Shown in pieces: positions 1 through 6,019 of a stretch of DNA of 6,549 nucleotides. The stretch is from Propionibacteriaceae bacterium UBA5174 (GTDB lineage Bacteria > Actinomycetota > Actinomycetes > Propionibacteriales > Propionibacteriaceae): NCBI GenBank assembly GCA_002413345.1, contig DHWU01000068.1, forward strand, positions 1 to 6,549, given 5' to 3'. A program made the position numbers and the translations under genes. The notes below the pieces were generated by a model that searched no databases, was not told the DNA's origin, and was given only the letters and a program-made list of their open reading frames with translations. Within the stretch, counting starts at the first letter, position 1, and each line of letters opens with the position of its first letter.

Positions 1-1209
1 CCGCTCGGCGAACCAAATCACGTCGTCCTGGGTAGCCAGCATCGGAGCCATCACCCGGACGTCGGCTTTGGTGGCTTGGTAAGCGGCAGCGAGGGCTTCG
101 AGTTGGGCATCCAAAATGTCGGTACGAACCATTCCAAGCCGTAGGCCTCGGCGCCCAAGGGCCGGGTTTTCTTCAGGCCCCAGATCTGCGAACTTGAGCG
201 GCTTATCGGTGCCAGCGTCCAGGGTTCGAACGATGACCCGACGCTTACCGAAGGCTTCAAATACTTCGGTATAGGTTGCGGTTTGCTCTTCGACAGTTGG
301 CATCGTGTCGCGGTCCAAGAAGAGGAACTCAGTGCGAAACAGCCCCACCCCTTCAACTGCGAGCGCCGCGGCTTTCTGCGCATCAGCAGCGGTGCCAATA
401 TTTGCCAACAGAGCCACGGGGTGGCCGTCTTTTGTGCTGCCCTTTCCGGTGCCACCAGCCAAAGCGGCTTCGCGACGTCGCCTCCGCTCAGCCAATAACT
501 CAACCTCTGCAGGAGTCGGGTTCACAATGATTTCCCCGACGCCACCATCTATGGCCACCGTCGAAGCCGCAGGAACCTCCAGAATTCCAACGGCCTGTAC
601 CACTGCAGGAATCCCCAGCTGAGCGGCCAGAATCGCGGTGTGGCTCGTCGGCCCCCCGGCCGCGGTGATGATCCCTAGGCAGGTGGCTGAAGTGAGGGTG
701 GCAGTCTCAGCAGGGGCCAGATCGTTAGCGGCGAGAATGCTCGGCTCAACGAGATTAGGGACTCCTGGCTCGGCAAGGCCCAGCAGCCTGGCCACTGCCC
801 GGTCGCGAACGTCGCGCAGATCGGTCACTCGCTCAGCCATGTAACCGCCGAGAGATTCGAACATCGCGCAATACTCTTCGACCGCGGCGCTAACCGCGTT
901 TGTCAGTCCTAGCCCACTGTTCAGCTGGGTGTCGATCCCGGCAATCAGGCCTGGATCACGAGCCATCATCGCGCCAGCTTCGAGGATCGGCCGGACGTGT
1001 TCATCGGCCCCAGCTGCCCGAATTTCTAAGCCCTTGGCTACCTCTTCGAGGACGCGACGAATCTGCTCGCCCGCCTGGGCCGGGTCAGTCGTGGCTGGTT
1101 CGTCCTGAGGTGGTTTGGGAGGCGCAGCGACCACCACCAGCGGGCCCACCGCTGTGCCCACGCTGACGCCGATCCCGTGATAGCTGTTGTGCAAGCCAAC
1201 GGCACTCAT
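1..1209 (-). CDS. ptsI: PTS Enzyme I (phosphoenolpyruvate-protein phosphotransferase), 3' end cut off by the window
   Basis: This is Enzyme I of the sugar phosphotransferase system, a cytoplasmic enzyme that takes phosphate from PEP onto a histidine and passes it to HPr. The frame is open from the ATG at 1209 to base 1, giving 403 codons with no stop. The phosphohistidine motif GGPTSHTAIL places the active histidine at residue 190 (189 in E. coli). The PEP-binding barrel starts with GLFRTEF (Arg292) and RTLDAGTDKPL (Arg328), each four residues short of its E. coli counterpart, followed by ENPALGRRGLR. About 170 C-terminal residues, with the catalytic cysteine and remaining PEP ligands, lie outside the window. 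The start is supported by GGAG at 1217-1220, seven bases upstream inside the end of ptsH. Only 4 bp separate the genes, so they are one operon and probably translationally coupled. No broken motif is visible. Confidence 0.96.
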   Translation of the reverse strand, partial: MSAVGLHNSYHGIGVSVGTAVGPLVVVAAPPKPPQDEPATTDPAQAGEQIRRVLEEVAKGLEIRAAGADEHVRPILEAGAMMARDPGLIAGIDTQLNSGLGLTNAVSAAVEEYCAMFESLGGYMAERVTDLRDVRDRAVARLLGLAEPGVPNLVEPSILAANDLAPAETATLTSATCLGIITAAGGPTSHTAILAAQLGIPAVVQAVGILEVPAASTVAIDGGVGEIIVNPTPAEVELLAERRRRREAALAGGTGKGSTKDGHPVALLANIGTAADAQKAAALAVEGVGLFRTEFLFLDRDTMPTVEEQTATYTEVFEAFGKRRVIVRTLDAGTDKPLKFADLGPEENPALGRRGLRLGMVRTDILDAQLEALAAAYQATKADVRVMAPMLATQDDVIWFAER

Positions 1210-1213
1210 TTGA

Positions 1214-1483
1214 CTACTCCGCGTCGAGATCCCTGGACAGCAACTCCACCAGGGAATCTAGAGCGGATTCAGCGCCTTCACCCTCGGCACTGAGCGTTAC
1301 CACCTCGCCGTGCTTGGCCCCCATCGCCATCACCATCAAGATGCTGCGGGCATCAACAGGGTTACTACCCTCCTTGGCAATCGTCACCGGCAGCCCGGTC
1401 GCGGTGGCAGCCTGGACGAACAATGAAGCGGGCCGGGCATGCAGGCCGACCGAAGATGCAATGCTGACTTGGCGAGTCGCCAT
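1214..1483 (-). CDS. ptsH: HPr phosphocarrier protein
   Basis: An 89-residue protein of normal HPr length. It is the small cytoplasmic carrier that receives phosphate from Enzyme I and hands it to sugar-specific EIIA domains. The active-site motif VGLHARPAS gives His15 and Arg17, followed by a typical helix (LFVQAATATG). The motif around RSILMVMAMG carries Ser47, aligned with regulatory Ser46 of Bacillus HPr after a one-residue insertion. I cannot tell from here whether an HPr kinase exists to use it. The frame stays open upstream and would allow a 121-residue form from 1579. The ATG at 1483 is preferred because AAAGGAG at 1489-1495 sits five bases before it, and the protein then begins exactly as HPr family members do. 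ptsI follows after 4 bp. Confidence 0.96.
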   Translation of the reverse strand: MATRQVSIASSVGLHARPASLFVQAATATGLPVTIAKEGSNPVDARSILMVMAMGAKHGEVVTLSAEGEGAESALDSLVELLSRDLDAE

Positions 1484-1488
1484 GACTA

Positions 1489-1495
1489 CTCCTTT
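1489..1495 (-). promoter_or_regulatory. Ribosome binding site that fixes the ptsH start
   Basis: AAAGGAG on the minus strand, five bases before the ATG at 1483. It rules out the longer in-frame version beginning at 1579, whose extra 32 residues have no counterpart in HPr proteins. Confidence 0.85.
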
Positions 1496-1606
1496 GTTGC
1501 TGGGATCGCTGTCTCCAACAATGTCACATTTGATCGACTCCCAGTGCCCGATCTGGCCCCAATATTCGATGCTGACCAACCCGGCCTGGGGGAAAATACG
1601 GACAGG

Positions 1607-2899
1607 CTAGGCCGAGCGGGTATGCCGTTCAGCTCGGGCAGCCTCACTGCGGCTTACTAGCTGCGGAGCAGCGCCGTCGGTGACCACGTCGGCGTCGATG
1701 ATTACCTGCGCGACTTGGTCGTCACTTGGCACGTGATACATCACGTTGAGCAGGATCTCCTCCAGAATCGAACGCAAGCCTCGAGCCCCGATACCGCGAA
1801 GCAGCGCCACCTCAGCAATGGCCTGGATCGCCTCATCGGTAAATTCCAGATCCACCCCATCGAGCTCGAACAACTTGCGGAACTGTTTGATCAACGCGTT
1901 CTTCGGTTCGATCAAGATTCGGCGCAAGGCCTCACCGTCTAGTTGTTCAACCGTGGAGATCATCGGCAGCCGTCCGATGAATTCTGGGATCAGTCCGAAG
2001 GAGTGCAGGTCTTCGGGTCGGACCTCGCTGAACGGGTTCATCGTGCTGGGCTGACGCACCGAAGCCTCGTTGTTGAAGCCAAGGGGACGCTTGCCGATGC
2101 GGGTGTTGACGATGTCTTCCAACCCGGCAAAGGCCCCACCAACGATGAACAAGATGTTGGTGGTATCAATCTGAATGAACTCCTGGTGAGGGTGTTTACG
2201 TCCGCCTTGTGGTGGCACCGACGCGGTGGTGCCTTCCAGGATCTTCAACAGCGCTTGCTGCACGCCCTCACCTGAGACGTCGCGAGTGATCGAAGGGTTT
2301 TCGCTCTTGCGAGCCACCTTGTCGATCTCGTCGATGTAGATGATCCCGGTTTCGGCCTTCTTCACGTCATAATCGGCGGCCTGGATCAGCTTGAGCAGAA
2401 TGTTCTCTACGTCTTCGCCGACATAGCCAGCTTCAGTCAAGGCGGTGGCGTCGGCCATGGCGAAGGGAACGTTGAGCATCCGAGCCAGAGTCTGGGCCAG
2501 ATAGGTCTTACCGCACCCGGTGGGGCCGATCAGCAGAATGTTGGACTTGCCGAGCTCGACCAGTTCGTCGTCGGCTACTCGGCGTCCCGGCGTTGCAGCC
2601 TGGGCCTGAACCCGCTTGTAGTGGTTGTAGACCGCAACTGCCAGCGCTTTCTTGGCGACGTCTTGACCGATTACGTAGGCGTCCAGGAAGGTCCTGATTT
2701 CCTTGGGCTTGGGGAGTTCGTCGAGCAACCCGGTATCGGAGGTCTCGGCAAACTCCTCCTCGATGATCTCGTTGCATAGATCGATGCACTCGTCGCAGAT
2801 GTACACCCCAGGACCAGCGATGAGCTTCTTGACCTGCTTTTGGCTCTTTCCGCAGAAAGAACACTTCAGCAGGTCCGAGGTCTCCCCGATTCGCGCCAT
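1607..2899 (-). CDS. clpX: ClpX, ATP-dependent unfoldase of the ClpXP protease
   Basis: ClpX is the hexameric AAA+ unfoldase that recognises degradation tags, unfolds substrates and threads them into ClpP. The 430-residue protein has the usual length. The N-terminal zinc-binding domain has CSFC (Cys13, Cys16) and CDEC (Cys35, Cys38). Walker A GPTGCGKT is at 125-132, pore loop GYVGED at 158-163, Walker B IIYIDEIDK at 186-194, the RKH loop at 234-236, the ClpP-docking loop as LGF at 273-275, the arginine finger in EFIGRLP (Arg310) and sensor II GARGLR (Arg373). A TTG at 2908 is in frame and would add three residues. I chose the ATG at 2899 because GAAGGG at 2909-2914 lies nine bases before it but directly abuts the TTG, and because related proteins begin MARIG. 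It lies 73 bp after clpP2 and probably has its own promoter as well as read-through. Confidence 0.98.
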   Translation of the reverse strand: MARIGETSDLLKCSFCGKSQKQVKKLIAGPGVYICDECIDLCNEIIEEEFAETSDTGLLDELPKPKEIRTFLDAYVIGQDVAKKALAVAVYNHYKRVQAQAATPGRRVADDELVELGKSNILLIGPTGCGKTYLAQTLARMLNVPFAMADATALTEAGYVGEDVENILLKLIQAADYDVKKAETGIIYIDEIDKVARKSENPSITRDVSGEGVQQALLKILEGTTASVPPQGGRKHPHQEFIQIDTTNILFIVGGAFAGLEDIVNTRIGKRPLGFNNEASVRQPSTMNPFSEVRPEDLHSFGLIPEFIGRLPMISTVEQLDGEALRRILIEPKNALIKQFRKLFELDGVDLEFTDEAIQAIAEVALLRGIGARGLRSILEEILLNVMYHVPSDDQVAQVIIDADVVTDGAAPQLVSRSEAARAERHTRSA

Positions 2900-2908
2900 T
2901 ACGTTCAA

Positions 2909-2914
2909 CCCTTC
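2909..2914 (-). promoter_or_regulatory. Ribosome binding site that fixes the clpX start
   Basis: GAAGGG on the minus strand, nine bases before the ATG at 2899. It immediately abuts the upstream in-frame TTG at 2908, which therefore cannot use it. Confidence 0.7.
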
Positions 2915-2929
2915 GGATCAGCGTGGCTC

Positions 2930-2959
2930 ACCATAACCCGACCGGCTCGACAGAGTCAG
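2930..2959 (-). promoter_or_regulatory. Candidate clpX promoter
   Basis: In the clpP2-clpX gap the minus strand reads CTGACT (2954-2959), an 18-base spacer, then TATGGT (2930-2935). Each box matches four of six consensus bases for a housekeeping sigma factor. Transcription would start near 2923 and leave a leader of about 24 bases containing the clpX ribosome binding site. The match is moderate and found by eye. Confidence 0.4.
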
Positions 2960-2972
2960 CCAGGCACGTGGG

Positions 2973-3617
2973 TCAACTCGGAATGTCTTTCAGTGAAGTA
3001 AGAATCTCGTCGACGATGCCGTACTCGACGGCCTCTTCTGCAGTCAGGTACTTGTCGCGCTCGATGTCGGCGCTGACCTTGTCCAGCGGCTGACCGGTGC
3101 TCTCGGAGAGCATCATCTCCATCTGGGAGCGGATCCGCATGATCTCCCGGGCCTGAATCTCCAGGTCCGAAGACTGTCCGTAGTTGCCTTCGGCCGCTGG
3201 CTGATGGATCAGAATCCGACTGTTCGGCAACACCAGACGCTTACCCTTGGTGCCAGCAGCCAGGATCACCGCAGCAGCCGACGCGGCCTGCCCCAAGCAG
3301 ATCGTCTGCACATCGGGCTTGATGTAGCGCATGGTGTCGTAGATAGCGGTCAAGGCAGTGAAGGAGCCACCTGGAGAGTTCAGATAGATGCTGATCGGAC
3401 GCTCCGGATCCATCGACTGCAAGCACAGCAGCTGTGCCATCACCGCATTGGCGATGTCGTCACTGATTGGCGTGCCGAGGAAGATGATCCGATCCTCGAA
3501 GAGCTTGGTGTACGGATCGACGCGGCGCACACCGTAGCTGGTGCGCTCCTCCCACTGCGGGATGTAGTAATCCATCCGCGGGCCAGCTGGGGCAATCGAA
3601 GTAGGCAAAGAGTTCAT
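2973..3617 (-). CDS. clpP2: ClpP2, proteolytic subunit of the ClpP1P2 protease
   Basis: A serine peptidase subunit, 214 residues, that assembles into the barrel-shaped Clp chamber. The catalytic triad is intact: Ser113 in GQAASAAA, His138 in RILIHQP, and Asp188 in ERDKYLTAEEA. NSPGGS at 80-85 forms the substrate-binding and oxyanion region. The GQAASAAA context, against AASMG in the upstream paralogue, matches mycobacterial ClpP2, where ClpP1 and ClpP2 form a mixed tetradecamer. The frame can be read from a GTG at 3629 overlapping the clpP1 stop codon. I prefer the ATG at 3617 because GTGAGG at 3624-3629 is an excellent ribosome binding site six bases before it, while nothing like one precedes the GTG. 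On this reading clpP1 ends 8 bp before clpP2 starts and the binding site overlaps the clpP1 stop, so the two are translationally coupled. Confidence 0.97.
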   Translation of the reverse strand: MNSLPTSIAPAGPRMDYYIPQWEERTSYGVRRVDPYTKLFEDRIIFLGTPISDDIANAVMAQLLCLQSMDPERPISIYLNSPGGSFTALTAIYDTMRYIKPDVQTICLGQAASAAAVILAAGTKGKRLVLPNSRILIHQPAAEGNYGQSSDLEIQAREIMRIRSQMEMMLSESTGQPLDKVSADIERDKYLTAEEAVEYGIVDEILTSLKDIPS

Positions 3618-3623
3618 GGCAGG

Positions 3624-3629
3624 CCTCAC
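3624..3629 (-). promoter_or_regulatory. Ribosome binding site that fixes the clpP2 start
   Basis: GTGAGG on the minus strand, six bases before the ATG at 3617 and overlapping the clpP1 TGA (3626-3628). It makes the GTG at 3629 part of the binding site rather than the start codon, and suggests that ribosomes ending clpP1 begin clpP2. Confidence 0.7.
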
Positions 3630-4282
3630 TTATTCGGAGAAGCGGTCTTGATCTGGGACGCGCGCTCGTAGACGTGGTCAATGAAGCCGTAGGCCAGGGC
3701 TTCTTCAGCCGTGAACCAGCGGTCGCGGTCGGAATCCTTCTCGATCTGCTCGGTGGTCTGACCGGTGTGTTCGGCAATCAGTCGGCCCATCGTCTTCTTG
3801 ATGTGCATCGACTGCTCGGCCTGGATGCGAATGTCCGAGGCGGTACCGCCCAAGCCGCCGGACGGCTGGTGCATCATGATTCGGCTGTGCGGCAGCGCGA
3901 AGCGTTTGCCCTTTTCACCAGCCGAGAGCAAGAACTGGCCCATCGAGGCCGCCAACCCCATGGCGACAGTGGCCACGTCGTTGGAGATCCACTGCATCGT
4001 GTCGAAGATGGCCATGCCGGAGTCGACCGACCCACCCGGGGAGTTGATGTAGAGGTAGATATCTCGGTCAGGATCCTCCGCGTTGAGCAACAGCATCTGC
4101 GCGCAGATGGCGTTCGCGTTGTCGTCCTTCACCTCTGAGCCAAGGAAGATGATCCGGTTCATCAGCAGCGACTGGTAGACCGAATCGGTCATGCCACCCA
4201 TTCCTGGGGCGCCGGCCATTCGTAGGCCGCGATCAATGGATTGTTCACTCACGAAGCCGAAACTACCTCGTGTAGGCCCCAT
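3626..4282 (-). CDS. clpP1: ClpP1, proteolytic subunit of the ClpP1P2 protease
   Basis: A serine peptidase of the Clp complex, paralogous to the downstream gene and its likely partner in a mixed double-ring peptidase. Counting from the ATG at 4282 (218 residues), the triad is Ser113 in LAASMGQF, His138 in RIMMHQP and Asp187 in SDRDRWFTAEEA. NSPGGS is at 80-85. The start is uncertain. The ATG at 4282 directly follows an in-frame TAA and has no ribosome binding site. A GTG at 4252 would give 208 residues beginning MSEQS, with GAGGT at 4265-4269 twelve bases upstream. That is closer to the usual ClpP1 length and leaves room for promoter and leader. The longest frame is given as the outer bound. 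Residues before about 33 are poorly conserved and may be a propeptide. A terminator separates the gene from tig, and a ClgR-like box lies just upstream, so clpP1P2 probably has its own stress-responsive promoter. Confidence 0.95.
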   Translation of the reverse strand: MGPTRGSFGFVSEQSIDRGLRMAGAPGMGGMTDSVYQSLLMNRIIFLGSEVKDDNANAICAQMLLLNAEDPDRDIYLYINSPGGSVDSGMAIFDTMQWISNDVATVAMGLAASMGQFLLSAGEKGKRFALPHSRIMMHQPSGGLGGTASDIRIQAEQSMHIKKTMGRLIAEHTGQTTEQIEKDSDRDRWFTAEEALAYGFIDHVYERASQIKTASPNK

Positions 4283-4302
4283 TTAGGCAGTAGTTCGGGC
4301 GG

Positions 4303-4320
4303 TGTTCGCTGACGGCGCAT
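4303..4320 (-). promoter_or_regulatory. Putative ClgR operator upstream of clpP1P2
   Basis: The plus strand reads GTTCGCTGACGGCGCAT, which has the CGC-N5-GCG core (4307-4309 and 4315-4317). As I recall them, the sites published for the actinobacterial clp regulator ClgR have this core, with a GTTCGC-type left half and the pattern W-N-N-W-CGC-Y-N-A-N-R-GCG. Every position of that pattern up to the second GCG matches. The site lies 21-38 bases before the clpP1 ATG and about 51-68 before the alternative GTG. In Corynebacterium and Streptomyces ClgR activates clpP genes, so the position fits. The clgR gene itself is not in the window. Confidence 0.55.
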
Positions 4321-4330
4321 CACCGCGGCA

Positions 4331-4394
4331 GCAAACCAAACGCGCCGGGCTCCGCTGCCCCTGTGTTTCGGAGGAGGCAACGGAGCCCGGCGCG
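4331..4394 (-). terminator. Rho-independent terminator downstream of tig
   Basis: A perfect 14-bp inverted repeat, CGCGCCGGGCTCCG at 4341-4354 and its complement at 4381-4394. Four further pairs form beyond one mismatch, leaving a loop of about 16 bases. Read in the direction of tig, the stem is followed by a T-rich run (TTTGGTTT), which supports intrinsic termination although the tail is interrupted by GG. The stem ends about 60 bp before the clpP1 ATG. It should end most tig transcripts and make clpP1P2 depend on its own promoter. Confidence 0.8.
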
Positions 4395-4412
4395 ATGATC
4401 AGCCCGTTTGGG

Positions 4413-5786
4413 TCACTCGGCTGGTTCAGCCTCGACTTCTTCAGCCTCAGCTTCATCAGCGATTGCCCCGACAGTGATGTCCACGGTGTTGCCGTCAGCA
4501 TCGGTAACGGTGGCCTTGGCCACGACCAGTGCCAGCGCCTTGTTACGCCGAATCTCTGACATCCATGCGCCGAGGTGGCCGTGTTCCATCATGTGCTGAG
4601 CTTCAGCTTCGGGGGTCGAACCGTTCTGCATGGCCTTCTGCACGATCATCCGGGACAGATCTTCCTGATCGACCGATACCTCGGCGTCCTCGGCGATCTT
4701 GTCCAAGATCAGCTGAGCCTTCAGGCCCTTGACGGTGTTGGCCTCCAGCTCGGCCCAGAAGTCTTCCTCAGTGCGCGAAACCTCATCGGGGGTTTGATCC
4801 AGGTAGCGCTGCAAGTTCAGGCCGGCCTGGGCTAGCTGGGAGTTGATCTGCTCCTTGCGAGCGTTAACCTCCGAGCTCACCACGCCTTCAGGGATTTCGA
4901 ACTCGGTGGCCTCAACCAGCACTTCGACGATCTTGTCGCGAGCGGCACCGATCTGCTCAGCTTCCAAGGAAGCCTCCACAGCCTTGGCCAGATCGGCCTT
5001 CATCTCTTCAACGGTGTCGAATTCGGAAATCATCGAGGCGAACTCGTCGTCGACCTCGGGCAGGGTCTGCTCGCTGACCTTCTTCACTGTCACCTTGATG
5101 TCGGCCGGCTCGCCTTCCAGCGCGCCGCCTACCAAGGTGGAAGCGAACTCAGCCTCTTCGCCAGCCTTCAGCCCGGTCACGGCCTCGTCCAGCCCGTCGA
5201 TCATGCCGCCAACGCCGATCACGTAATTCAGATCGCTAGCCGTGCCGTCTTCCAACGCCTCGCCATCACGGCTGGCCACCAGATCGATGGTCACCCGGTC
5301 GCCATCGCCAGCGGCCCGCTCAACTTCGGCGCTGGTGGCGAACCGACTGCGGAGCATCTCAACGCGCTCAGCAACCTCATCAACAGCGGACTTCTTGGTT
5401 TCAACCGTCGCGCTCAACTCAGCAAAATCGGGCACTGTGAACTCGGGACGGATGTCCACCTCGGCGGTGAACTCGATCAGATCGCCGTCCTCAAGCTTGG
5501 TGATGTCAATGTCGGGGTCGGCCAGCGGGGCCACCTTCGCCTCATTGATCGCGGCTTCGTAGGCGCTGGGCAGGATCGAGTTGATCGCTTCCTGCAGCAC
5601 TGCGCCACGGCCAAAGCGCTGGTCAATCACCAGAGCGGGCACCTTGCCCTTGCGGAAACCAGGAATGGTCACCGAAGAGGCGATGTCGGCGTACGCCTTT
5701 TCCAGGTGGGGCTGGAGGTCGACGAACGGGATCTCGATGGTGAGCTTGACCCTCGACGGACCGAGCTTCTCTACGGTGCTGGACAA
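4413..5786 (-). CDS. tig: Trigger factor, ribosome-associated chaperone and peptidyl-prolyl isomerase
   Basis: Trigger factor binds near the ribosome exit tunnel and shields nascent chains. The 457-residue protein opens with a ribosome-binding domain (about 1-145) carrying the signature GFRKGK at 43-48. An FKBP-like isomerase domain spans about 160-240 (DRVTIDL at the start, IDGLDEAVTGLKAGE inside). A helical C-terminal domain spans about 241-430. The tail is strongly acidic (DEAEAEEVEAEPAE), as in mycobacterial relatives. The gene starts with TTG at 5786. AGGAG at 5793-5797 sits six bases upstream, and the protein begins MSSTVEKL, like other actinobacterial trigger factors (MKSTVEQL in Mycobacterium as I recall it), so the rare start is well supported. 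The gene heads the tig-clpP1-clpP2-clpX cluster common in Actinobacteria but is closed by its own terminator. Confidence 0.98.
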   Translation of the reverse strand: MSSTVEKLGPSRVKLTIEIPFVDLQPHLEKAYADIASSVTIPGFRKGKVPALVIDQRFGRGAVLQEAINSILPSAYEAAINEAKVAPLADPDIDITKLEDGDLIEFTAEVDIRPEFTVPDFAELSATVETKKSAVDEVAERVEMLRSRFATSAEVERAAGDGDRVTIDLVASRDGEALEDGTASDLNYVIGVGGMIDGLDEAVTGLKAGEEAEFASTLVGGALEGEPADIKVTVKKVSEQTLPEVDDEFASMISEFDTVEEMKADLAKAVEASLEAEQIGAARDKIVEVLVEATEFEIPEGVVSSEVNARKEQINSQLAQAGLNLQRYLDQTPDEVSRTEEDFWAELEANTVKGLKAQLILDKIAEDAEVSVDQEDLSRMIVQKAMQNGSTPEAEAQHMMEHGHLGAWMSEIRRNKALALVVAKATVTDADGNTVDITVGAIADEAEAEEVEAEPAE

Positions 5787-5792
5787 TGCAGG

Positions 5793-5797
5793 CTCCT
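5793..5797 (-). promoter_or_regulatory. Ribosome binding site supporting the TTG start of tig
   Basis: AGGAG on the minus strand, six bases before the TTG at 5786. It supports the rare start codon, as does the conserved N-terminus that this start gives. Confidence 0.8.
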
Positions 5798-5821
5798 GGA
5801 TGGAAGTAGACAGACTTGGTA

Positions 5822-5850
5822 ATCCTAGCCAGGGGTTAGCCCCTGGTCAC
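5822..5850 (-). promoter_or_regulatory. Candidate tig promoter
   Basis: The minus strand reads GTGACC (5845-5850), a 17-base spacer, then TAGGAT (5822-5827). The first box has the TGAC core of the -35 consensus and the second is a common actinobacterial -10 form. Transcription would begin near 5815, giving a leader of about 29 bases with the tig ribosome binding site. The spacer is filled by a palindrome, annotated separately. Confidence 0.55.
5829..5846. repeat. 18-bp palindrome between the tig -35 and -10 boxes
   Basis: On the minus strand, CCAGGGGCTAACCCCTGG: perfect 7-bp arms around a 4-base centre. It occupies the tig promoter spacer almost exactly, overlapping the last two bases of the -35 box and ending one base before the -10 box. 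That is where a repressor, or a MerR-type regulator that works within the spacer, would bind. It is not followed by T residues, so it does not look like a terminator. I do not recognise it as a known operator. Confidence 0.6.
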
Positions 5851-5922
5851 ACTCGCCGGTACCCTCAAGCCACTCAACCGATCCCGGCGAGCGGCAATTC
5901 AGTGTCTTGACGAAGGTTCAGT

Positions 5923-5928
5923 TAGTCT
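5923..5928 (+). promoter_or_regulatory. Weak -10 candidate for the tRNA-Gly gene
   Basis: TAGTCT fits the TANNNT form and would start transcription about 14 bases before the tRNA. A good TTGACG lies at 5907-5912, but the spacing is only 10 bases, too short for a standard promoter. No -35 box is seen at the proper distance, so the true promoter is unresolved. Confidence 0.25.
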
Positions 5929-5948
5929 TGGCTGCGCGCTCGGCGCAC

Positions 5949-6019
5949 GCGGATGTAGCTCAATGGCAGAGCCCCAGTCTTCCAAACTGGCTATGCGGGT
6001 TCGATTCCCGTCATCCGCT
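5949..6019 (+). tRNA. tRNA-Gly with anticodon UCC
   Basis: The cloverleaf folds cleanly over 71 bases. The acceptor arms are GCGGATG (5949-5955) and CATCCGC (6012-6018). The D stem is GCTC/GAGC. The anticodon stem is CCAGT (5974-5978) and ACTGG (5986-5990) around the loop CTTCCAA, with anticodon TCC at 5981-5983. The T arm is GCGGG, TTCGATT, CCCGT with one wobble pair. The discriminator is T6019. It reads GGA and, by wobble, GGG glycine codons. The CCA end is not encoded, since the genome continues CAA, so it must be added by the CCA-adding enzyme. The gene is divergent from tig and convergent with the protein gene to its right. Confidence 0.97.

Noticed and set aside
1516..1532. CRP/GlxR-like site (TGTGA) before ptsH
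   Set aside because: Only one half-site is present. There is no TCACA at the required distance.
1484..1579. N-terminal extension of HPr
   Set aside because: The extra 32 residues have no counterpart in HPr, and a strong ribosome binding site precedes the internal ATG at 1483.
1583..1612. Hairpin after clpX as a terminator
   Set aside because: Only about five base pairs form around a long loop, and no T-run follows on the minus strand.
2909..2930. Possible second ClgR box upstream of clpX (CGCTGATCCGA)
   Set aside because: Only the left half matches. The second GCG is replaced by CGA.
3204..3671. 155-codon open frame on the plus strand
   Set aside because: It lies wholly antisense to clpP2 and the end of clpP1, both with complete catalytic motifs. 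It has no family resemblance and is a codon-bias shadow.
4283..4501. 72-codon minus-strand frame between tig and clpP1
   Set aside because: It overlaps the C-terminal coding part of tig in another frame and runs through the terminator hairpin. No ribosome binding site or recognisable sequence supports it.
5862..5879. Repeated TTGAG units resembling HspR (HAIR) half-sites upstream of tig
   Set aside because: The two copies are direct repeats four bases apart, not the inverted CTTGAGT-N7-ACTCAAG arrangement.
5934..5945. CGC-N5-GCG just before the tRNA
   Set aside because: The bases next to and inside the core do not fit the ClgR pattern, and the region is simply rich in CG steps.
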